Shown piece by piece: positions 57,666-64,000 of a stretch of DNA of 64,000 bases. The notes beneath the pieces were generated by a model that was not told where the DNA came from, did no database searches, and saw nothing but the letters and a program-made list of their open reading frames with translations. Both the position numbers and the translations under genes were made by a program. The DNA comes from Aquaticitalea lipolytica. Lineage in GTDB: Bacteria; Bacteroidota; Bacteroidia; Flavobacteriales; Flavobacteriaceae. The DNA is taken from assembly GCF_014641635.1 (NCBI RefSeq), contig NZ_BMIC01000002.1:372001-436000 (forward strand). The letters run 5' to 3'. Position 1 is the first letter of the stretch. Each line of letters begins with the position of its first letter.

Positions 57666-57688
57666 TTCGCCATATAATTAACGATATA

Positions 57689-57727
57689 AAACCCTTTAAA
57701 AAATGATAATTTTTAAAGGGTTTTTTA
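57689..57727 (+). terminator. Rho-independent terminator after the HtrA gene
   Basis: ACCCTTTAAAAA (57691-57702) pairs perfectly with TTTTTAAAGGGT (57710-57721), followed by a T-tract. Confidence 0.85.
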
Positions 57728-57763
57728 ATTTAAAAAAAAGCTACGAAAACGTTTGAAATATAT

Positions 57764-57771
57764 TATTTTTG
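57764..57771 (+). promoter_or_regulatory. -7 box (TATTTTTG) before the GAPDH gene
   Basis: TATTTTTG matches TAnnTTTG and lies 44 bp before the ATG at 57816. The in-frame ATG at 57753 is upstream of this box and so is not the start of this transcript. Confidence 0.5.
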
Positions 57772-57815
57772 CACAAAATTTAAAACATAACACAACAACA
57801 CTAAATCTTGACACT

Positions 57816-59264
57816 ATGAGTTTTAACGGAACTTATGAAAAAGAATTAGCTTTTCAAGCTGATCGTAGAAGAGCAACAGTAGAATTTATTAAAATTGTTA
57901 GCGACCTTTGGTATGACAAATCTATCGAACTTGTTCTTTTTAGAAACCCTTTAATTGATCAAAATGTAAGCGAAATTTTAAACTTGCACGAATATGCAGG
58001 CGAATTTGTTGGAAAGCCAATTTCAATTTTTGATTCAGTTGAAATAGCCCAAGCAATCAAAACATTAGACATTCCGCCAGCAAAATTAGATATTGGAAAA
58101 TTAACTTACGAGTTTCATTTAGAAGACCAAAAGTATAGCAACGCTACTGCTTTTGTTGCTAATAAATTAAAAGATGCTAGCAAATTTGAAGCTATCCAAC
58201 CAAAAGATGTTATTCTTTATGGTTTTGGTAGAATTGGTCGTTTAGTTGCAAGAGAGTTAATGACAAAAGCTGGAAAAGGTAATCAGCTACGTTTAAGAGC
58301 TATTGTAACTCGTGGAAAAATTGACCAAACTGTGTTAGAAAAAAGAGCTTCATTATTACGCAATGACTCAGTACATGGAGATTTTTCTGGAACTGTAGTT
58401 GCTGATGTTAAAAACAGTGCATTAATAATTAATGGTACAACTGTAAATATTATTTCAGCTAACAACCCAGAAGATATTGACTATACGGCTTACGGAATCG
58501 ATAACGCATTAGTAATAGACAATACAGGAGCTTTTAGAGATAAAGATGCCTTAAGTAGACACTTAACATCTAAAGGTGTTAATAAAGTATTACTTACTGC
58601 TCCAGGAAAAGGCGTTCCAAATATTGTACATGGTGTTAATCATTTAGAACACAATCCTGATACTGTAAATATTTTTTCTGCAGCATCTTGTACTACAAAT
58701 GCAATCACTCCTGTTTTAAAAGCTATGGAAGATACTTTAGGTGTTAAATTTGGACATTTAGAAACAATTCACGCTTACACAAATGATCAAAATTTAGTAG
58801 ATAATTATCATGATAAATATCGTCGTGGTAGAGCTGCTGGATTAAACATGGTTATTACCGAAACTGGTGCTGGTAGTGCAGTTACAAAAGCTTTACCATC
58901 ATTTGAAGGCAAATTAACATCTAATGCTATTAGAGTTCCTGTTCCAAATGGTTCTTTAGCTATTTTAAACTTAGAATTAAACAAAAAAACCTCAATAGAA
59001 GATATCAATTCAATAATGAAAAAATATGCTCTAGAAGGTAATTTAGTTGAGCAAATTAAATACGAATTGAGTGATGAGTTAGTATCTAGCGATATTGTAG
59101 GTTGCTCTGCTCCTTCTATTTATGATAGTAAAGCTACTATCGTTAGAGCTGATGGTAAAAACGTAATACTGTATATATGGTATGATAATGAATATGGCTA
59201 TAGCCATCAAGTTATTCGTTTAGCTAAATATATTTCAAAAGTGAGACGATTTACATACTACTAG
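57816..59264 (+). CDS. Glyceraldehyde-3-phosphate dehydrogenase, N-terminally extended form
   Basis: A glycolytic/gluconeogenic enzyme of 482 residues, about 140 longer than classical GAPDH. Residues 1-130 are an extra, mostly helical domain (SFNGTYEKELAFQADRRRA). The NAD-binding fold starts near residue 131 with GFGRIGRLVARELM (136 on); the catalytic cysteine is C292 in SCTTNAITPVLK, with HAYTNDQNLVDNYHDKYRR and IYDSKATIVRADGKNVILYI later. The length and N-terminus match a second GAPDH type known in Bacteroidota; cofactor preference and direction are not known. The start ATG at 57816 is preferred over 57753 on homology and promoter position. Confidence 0.92.
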   Translation: MSFNGTYEKELAFQADRRRATVEFIKIVSDLWYDKSIELVLFRNPLIDQNVSEILNLHEYAGEFVGKPISIFDSVEIAQAIKTLDIPPAKLDIGKLTYEFHLEDQKYSNATAFVANKLKDASKFEAIQPKDVILYGFGRIGRLVARELMTKAGKGNQLRLRAIVTRGKIDQTVLEKRASLLRNDSVHGDFSGTVVADVKNSALIINGTTVNIISANNPEDIDYTAYGIDNALVIDNTGAFRDKDALSRHLTSKGVNKVLLTAPGKGVPNIVHGVNHLEHNPDTVNIFSAASCTTNAITPVLKAMEDTLGVKFGHLETIHAYTNDQNLVDNYHDKYRRGRAAGLNMVITETGAGSAVTKALPSFEGKLTSNAIRVPVPNGSLAILNLELNKKTSIEDINSIMKKYALEGNLVEQIKYELSDELVSSDIVGCSAPSIYDSKATIVRADGKNVILYIWYDNEYGYSHQVIRLAKYISKVRRFTYY

Positions 59265-59287
59265 TAGTAATTAAATTATAATTTGAA

Positions 59288-59320
59288 AATCTTGTTCTTA
59301 GTTGAGCAAGATTTTTTTTA
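59288..59320 (+). terminator. Rho-independent terminator after the GAPDH gene
   Basis: AATCTTGTTC and GAGCAAGATT form a 10-bp stem with one G-T wobble, followed by a run of T. Confidence 0.85.
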
Positions 59321-59361
59321 TTAAAAAAACATCTAAAAAACACTTTGCATACGTAAATATT

Positions 59362-59385
59362 ATAGCCTTACAATAGTGAGGCTAT
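59362..59385 (+). other. Second hairpin in the gap after GAPDH
   Basis: ATAGCCT (59362-59368) pairs with AGGCTAT (59379-59385), extendable by AC/GT across single mismatches. TTATTTTATAATT follows. It may be a back-up terminator or part of the next gene's upstream region. Confidence 0.4.
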
Positions 59386-59463
59386 TTATTTTATAATTAG
59401 TAAACGTCTTGATATTTTTTTATCTTGTTCAAAATTAACCACATCTGAAAAAACCAAACCTAA

Positions 59464-60087
59464 ATGAATTCTAACAAAAATCTACTATTTACGCTTCTAT
59501 GTTTAGTAGCTTTCAACTATACTAATGCACAAGAAACTGACACTGATGAAAACAAACTTTCATTAACTGAAGGCACCATAGATAATCAATTTGAGTATGT
59601 TATTCAACGCTCAAATAGTTATGAAGACTTTAAAGTTGTAAAAAAGACATGGCTTTATTCATTAAAAGCACACACTATAGATACGTTAAAAGTTATCCAA
59701 CAAAATCTTAGTGACACAAAATTAGTTGTTAAAAATCAAGCTGAAGAAATTAAAATTTTAAAAGATAATTTAGCCAATACAAACGCAACTTTATCAACTG
59801 TTAAAGAAGAAAAAAACAATATGTCGCTGTTTGGTATGCAAATGAGTAAAGCAGGATATAGCGCATTAATGTGGAGTTTTATAGCTATTCTGCTTGCTTT
59901 ATTACTTTTGTTTATATATAAATTTAGAAACAGTAATATAATAACCAAACAAGCAAAAAAATCGCTTGAAGATACAGAAAGAGAATTTAATGAGCATCGA
60001 AGTATTGCTTTAGAAAGAGAACAGAAAGTTCGTCGACAGCTACAAGATGAAATCAATAAACAAAAGACAAATAAAAAAGACAAGTAA
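59464..60087 (+). CDS. Exported coiled-coil protein with one transmembrane helix, unknown function
   Basis: A 207-residue protein with a cleavable signal (MNSNKNLLFTLLCLVAFNYT), then a coiled-coil-prone stretch (about 75-120, IQQNLSDTKLVVKNQAEEIK), one transmembrane helix (about 137-152, WSFIAILLALLLLFIY) and a strongly charged, helical C-terminal tail rich in Lys, Arg and Glu. It lies upstream of trmD, and I recall similar proteins being mislabelled as tRNA methyltransferase because of that position; nothing here supports that label. A membrane-tethering or scaffolding role is a guess. Confidence 0.75.
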   Translation: MNSNKNLLFTLLCLVAFNYTNAQETDTDENKLSLTEGTIDNQFEYVIQRSNSYEDFKVVKKTWLYSLKAHTIDTLKVIQQNLSDTKLVVKNQAEEIKILKDNLANTNATLSTVKEEKNNMSLFGMQMSKAGYSALMWSFIAILLALLLLFIYKFRNSNIITKQAKKSLEDTEREFNEHRSIALEREQKVRRQLQDEINKQKTNKKDK

Positions 60088-60149
60088 TTTTTTTAAAATA
60101 TCTTTTATAAAAATCTGTAACTTACTTACAGATTTTTTTATTCAATAAA

Positions 60150-60593
60150 ATGAAAATAACAAAAGCTAGTATTGAACATATTAATGAATTAGTAACATTA
60201 TTTGATGCATATCGAATTTTTTACGAGCAAACTTCCGATTTAGAAAAAGCAAAACGTTTTTTAAAAGACAGACTAGAACAAAACGAAAGTGTAATATATA
60301 TTGCTTTTATTGACAATAAAGCAGTAGGTTTTACACAATTATACTATCTGTTTTCATCTGTGTCAATGGAGCGAATGTACCTGTTAAACGATCTATATGT
60401 TGATGCAAATCATAGAAACAAAGGTGTTGGCGAAGCTCTAATAGATGCTGCAAAAAACAATTGTAAAGACAATAATTTTAAAGGATTAGCAATACAAACT
60501 GCTTTTAACAATCCTGCACAAAACTTATATAAACGTTTAGGTTTTAAAAAAGATACTGACCTTCATTTTTTTTGGTCAAACACAAATAACTAA
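60150..60593 (+). CDS. GNAT family N-acetyltransferase
   Basis: A 147-residue single-domain acetyltransferase. It has ASIEHINELVTLFDAYRIFY at the start, a DLYVDANHRNKGVGEALIDA acetyl-CoA-binding segment, and NPAQNLYKRLGFKKDTD at the end. The substrate is unknown. It lies 62 bp after the coiled-coil membrane protein gene and 39 bp before trmD. Confidence 0.9.
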   Translation: MKITKASIEHINELVTLFDAYRIFYEQTSDLEKAKRFLKDRLEQNESVIYIAFIDNKAVGFTQLYYLFSSVSMERMYLLNDLYVDANHRNKGVGEALIDAAKNNCKDNNFKGLAIQTAFNNPAQNLYKRLGFKKDTDLHFFWSNTNN

Positions 60594-60632
60594 AGTTTTA
60601 TTATTCTTGTTATTCTTTGCATCTTTGCAAAT

Positions 60633-61310
60633 ATGAGAATAGATATTATTACCGTTTTACCTGAGTTACTTAAAAGCCCATTTGAAGCCTCTATATTAAA
60701 AAGGGCAATAGAAGCAAATTTGGTAGAAGTACATTTCCATAATTTACGTGATTACACAACAGATAATTATAAATCTGTTGATGATACACAATTTGGTGGT
60801 GGAGCAGGAATGGTTATGACGATAGAACCTATCGATAAGTGTATCACACAATTACAATCTCAAAGACATTATGATGAGATTATATATATGACTCCAGATG
60901 GTGAAACTTTAAAGCAAGGTATTGCTAATCAAATTTCATTAAAAGAAAATATTATTATTCTCTGCGGACATTATAAAGGTGTAGATCAACGTGTAAGAGA
61001 CATGTTCATTACTCGTGAAATATCAATAGGTGATTATGTTTTATCTGGTGGCGAACTTGGTGCTGCAGTGCTTTGTGATGCAGTAATTAGATTAATTCCT
61101 GGAGTATTAGGTAATGAAACTTCTGCACTAACTGATTCATTTCAAGATAATTTATTAGCTCCTCCTATTTATACAAAACCGAGAGAATACAAAGGCATGA
61201 AAGTTCCAGAAATTCTATTTAGTGGTAATTTTCCTGAGATAGAAAAATGGAGAGAAGAACAAGCCTACTTAAGAACCAAAGAAAGACGACCAGATTTATT
61301 GGATGAATAA
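60633..61310 (+). CDS. trmD: tRNA (guanine-37-N1)-methyltransferase
   Basis: Methylates G37 of tRNAs to prevent frameshifting. The SPOUT trefoil-knot motifs are intact: [32 protein letters not shown], and [18 protein letters not shown], with the C-terminal [16 protein letters not shown] region. The length of 225 residues is normal. A CATCTTTG sequence, one base from TAnnTTTG, ends 5 bp before the ATG, so a short or leaderless transcript is possible. rplS follows, but with its own promoter 85 bp downstream. Confidence 0.96.
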   Translation: MRIDIITVLPELLKSPFEASILKRAIEANLVEVHFHNLRDYTTDNYKSVDDTQFGGGAGMVMTIEPIDKCITQLQSQRHYDEIIYMTPDGETLKQGIANQISLKENIIILCGHYKGVDQRVRDMFITREISIGDYVLSGGELGAAVLCDAVIRLIPGVLGNETSALTDSFQDNLLAPPIYTKPREYKGMKVPEILFSGNFPEIEKWREEQAYLRTKERRPDLLDE

Positions 61311-61394
61311 TTATAGCTTTTTAGTTGTTATTAGTTATATGTTTTCTGAATGAAAATTTTATTAATTATTAATTGTTAATTACTAATTATTGAT

Positions 61395-61402
61395 TACTTT
61401 TG
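61395..61402 (+). promoter_or_regulatory. -7 box (TACTTTTG) with -33 ATTG for rplS
   Basis: TACTTTTG matches TAnnTTTG. ATTG at 61373-61376 lies 18 nt upstream, inside the consensus spacing. The region before it is an A/T-rich TTAATTATTAATT tract. The leader of about 65 nt contains CGGATT...AAATCC, which could close a stem, possibly for L19 feedback; that is weak. Confidence 0.6.
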
Positions 61403-61475
61403 CATCCAATTTCGGATTAACCTCTGGCGATATACGTGAATGTTGGTTTGAAAAAATCCTAAAAAAATAAAAGAG

Positions 61476-61826
61476 ATGAATTCTTTAGTAAAATTTGTAC
61501 AAGACGAATTTGTAGAAAAAAAAGACATTCCAGAATTTGGAGCTGGTGATACAATTACAGTGTATTACGAAATTAGAGAAGGTGACAAAAAACGTACACA
61601 GTTTTTTAAAGGTGTAGTTTTACAACGTAAAGGTTCAGGTGCATCTGAAACATTTACTATCAGAAAAATGTCTGGTACTGTAGGTGTTGAGCGTATCTTC
61701 CCAATTAACTTACCAGCACTTCAAAAAATTGAAGTAAACAAAAAAGGTAAAGTTAGACGTGCAAGAATCTACTACTTTAGAGGTCTTACTGGTAAAAAAG
61801 CAAGAATCAAAGAAAGAAGAGACTAA
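61476..61826 (+). CDS. rplS: 50S ribosomal protein L19
   Basis: A 116-residue ribosomal protein at the 30S-50S interface. It starts MNSLVKFVQDEFVEKKDIPE and carries GDTITVYYEIREGDKKRTQF, RKGSGASETFTIRKMSGTVG, VERIFPINLPALQKIEV and RARIYYFRGLTGKKARIKE. The gene order trmD-rplS is widely conserved. It has a recognisable promoter and a strong terminator. Confidence 0.97.
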   Translation: MNSLVKFVQDEFVEKKDIPEFGAGDTITVYYEIREGDKKRTQFFKGVVLQRKGSGASETFTIRKMSGTVGVERIFPINLPALQKIEVNKKGKVRRARIYYFRGLTGKKARIKERRD

Positions 61827-61848
61827 TCACAATAGTTTTATATCATAT

Positions 61849-61879
61849 AAAAGCCTTGAAAAATTCAAGGCTTTTTTTA
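61849..61879 (+). terminator. Rho-independent terminator after rplS
   Basis: AAAAGCCTTGAA (61849-61860) and TTCAAGGCTTTT (61864-61875) form a 12-bp stem with a 3-base loop, followed by T. Confidence 0.88.
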
Positions 61880-62067
61880 TTAACAAAAGTTAATAACTTT
61901 AGTTTATAAACGGTTGAAAACTAAATGATTGAAAAAGCAAATAATACCACAAAAGTTTTGTATTTTAGTAAAACGATTTAGCAACAACCTTTGTGTTGGT
62001 TTCAATGTCGGAATTTGAATTTAAGCTAAAATCGTATAAAGTAACGTTCTTTATAATATTGTTTTTT

Positions 62068-62488
62068 GAGGTTTTTTAAGTGTCACGTGTATGCGTGCAA
62101 ACTGAAAAATCATGATACTTTAAAAAGTACCGCATGTATAACAGGCCGTAACTAGTAAAGTTGAAAGTTTCTAAAGGTAGCTGTAACGAAAGTAACAGCT
62201 AAATCAGGAAACAATGTTTTAATGAGTATAAATTGCGAAAGCGACGTGTATTTTTAAAACATCAAGAAAAACAATTAAACTGAAGCATTGCAAGAACAAG
62301 TCAATACATTTTGAAAGTTTTGTAATGTTTTATTGAAATAGACAATACAAAAAACCGAAAAAGATGTGGGAATGAAAATTCAGCCATCTGAATTTAGTAG
62401 CAATGCTAAATAGGTTCGAGTAAAAACTATTTCAAAGAAAGCCATGTCAGAATAGTTCTACTATCGTGATATGGCTTTTGTTTTTTTA
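62068..62488 (+). ncRNA. Candidate large structured non-coding RNA between rplS and icd
   Basis: No convincing protein gene lies in 61827-62650. Paired elements: TAGCTGT/ACAGCTA (62178-62184 with 62195-62201) capped by C-GAAA-G; ATGTTTTA/TAAAACAT (62214-62221 with 62255-62262) enclosing TTGC-GAAA-GCGA; TCAATA/TATTGA (62301-62306 with 62331-62336); AAATTCAG/CTGAATTT (62376-62383 with 62388-62395); AAATAG/CTATTT (62408-62413 with 62427-62432). Long-range: GGTTTTTT/AAAAAACC (62070-62077 with 62349-62356) extended by TGTC/GACA, and AGCATTGC/GCAATGCT (62284-62291 with 62400-62407), which cross as in a pseudoknot. It ends in a strong terminator. The 5' end is uncertain: TAATATTG near 62055 is one base from the -7 consensus, but the transcript could begin nearer 61970. 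It lacks the conserved cores of RNase P RNA and a tmRNA tag. Confidence 0.55.
62438..62488 (+). terminator. Rho-independent terminator of the candidate ncRNA
   Basis: AAAGCCATGTCA (62438-62449) pairs with TGATATGGCTTT (62467-62478), one G-T wobble, with an inner ATAGT/ACTAT stem, then a T-rich tail TTTTGTTTTTTT. It points rightward and ends about 160 bp before icd, so it ends a transcript separate from icd. Confidence 0.8.
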
Positions 62489-62593
62489 TAGGTATATGTT
62501 TAAGGTTTTAATAAGAATACTATAAAATTTTTATAATCTTAATAAAACTTTTACCCTTGAAGCCATAACTCAAATAAAACCTCTTGAATTTTG

Positions 62594-62601
62594 TATATTT
62601 G
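62594..62601 (+). promoter_or_regulatory. -7 box (TATATTTG) for icd
   Basis: TATATTTG is an exact TAnnTTTG match, 49 bp before the ATG at 62651 and downstream of the ncRNA terminator. So icd has its own promoter. Confidence 0.5.
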
Positions 62602-62650
62602 CAAAGCTTAATTTTTTAAGCAGTTCCTATAAACTAAATTCAAACTATAA

Positions 62651-64000
<1,350 letters not shown>

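Noticed and set aside
57753-57815. Longer GAPDH start at 57753
   Set aside because: It adds 21 residues unlike the family and starts upstream of the TATTTTTG promoter box.
60150-60593. Possible toxin-antitoxin role for the single GNAT before trmD
   Set aside because: There is no RHH or other antitoxin partner gene adjacent; it is an ordinary GNAT.
62411-62432. tRNA or tmRNA T-arm suggested by GGTTCGAGT
   Set aside because: The five base pairs needed for a T-stem are absent, and no D-arm, anticodon arm or acceptor stem flank it; the segment pairs better as AAATAG/CTATTT.
61900-62500. RNase P RNA or tmRNA as the identity of the structured region
   Set aside because: The RNase P core sequences (GAGGAAAGTC, AGATAAATGA type) and P4 are absent, and no tmRNA tag frame, GGGG start or CCA-type acceptor end can be found.

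Overview
This is a low-GC stretch of a chromosome from the family Flavobacteriaceae (Bacteroidota). I base this on four signs: three clustered and one separate secreted protein with type IX secretion (T9SS) C-terminal domains; TAnnTTTG-type -7 promoter boxes; lineage-typical families (DUF5686, DUF4835, DUF6913-type, bacteroidete omega subunit, N-terminally extended GAPDH, monomeric IDH); and almost no strong Shine-Dalgarno sites. No tRNA, rRNA, CRISPR array, insertion sequence or phage gene was recognised. It is mostly ordinary core genome. Both ends cut through genes (a DUF5686 outer-membrane protein on the left, monomeric isocitrate dehydrogenase on the right).

Layout. 1-12.5 kb: DUF5686 protein, pcm (reverse), then a long forward run: Gfo/Idh/MocA oxidoreductase, 3-hydroxybutyryl-CoA dehydrogenase, DUF1015, PLP-binding YggS, an exonuclease/GIY-YIG fusion, DUF3857, a K+ channel with a zinc ribbon, miaA and a cold-shock protein. 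12.5-17.5 kb (reverse): glycosyltransferase, YbbR, coaE, sensor kinase, response regulator. 17.5-24.2 kb (reverse): three T9SS cargo genes. 24.3-31.7 kb (reverse): DUF6913-type, dapA, bamD, rpoZ, coaBC, DUF4835, recN, fabI. 31.8-37.2 kb: a 5'-nucleotidase split into two genes, two unknown multi-pass membrane proteins and ligA. 37.3-42.9 kb: a glycan-degradation group (GH20, CutC, GH2). 42.9-47.8 kb: prmC, GNAT, then an overlapping ribD-HAD-EamA-YigZ operon and a thioesterase. 48-52 kb: dnaA, low-molecular-weight phosphatase, a secreted sugar dehydrogenase-like protein and a tetrapyrrole-methylase-fold methyltransferase. 52-56 kb (reverse): a lysozyme-like protein and a dapF-GNAT-mltG-DUF2279 envelope group. 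56.2-61.8 kb: HtrA protease, GAPDH, a coiled-coil membrane protein, GNAT, trmD, rplS.

The most unusual region is the 824-bp gap between rplS and icd (61827-62650). It holds no convincing protein gene. It does carry a dense set of perfect inverted repeats, two hairpins with GAAA tetraloops, two crossing long-range pairings and a strong Rho-independent terminator. I read it as a structured non-coding RNA of about 400-500 nt. I could not match it to RNase P RNA, tmRNA, SRP RNA or a group I/II intron.

Other points worth checking: an exonuclease whose catalytic N-terminus can only be reached from an ATT start; an intergenic-type repeat built in frame into prmC; a HAD phosphatase overlapping ribD that could supply the missing riboflavin-pathway phosphatase; CutC placed between two glycosidases; several promoters so close to the start codon that the mRNAs look leaderless; and a nested inverted-repeat element between GH20 and cutC. 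All functions are read from sequence motifs and memory of families; no database search was run.
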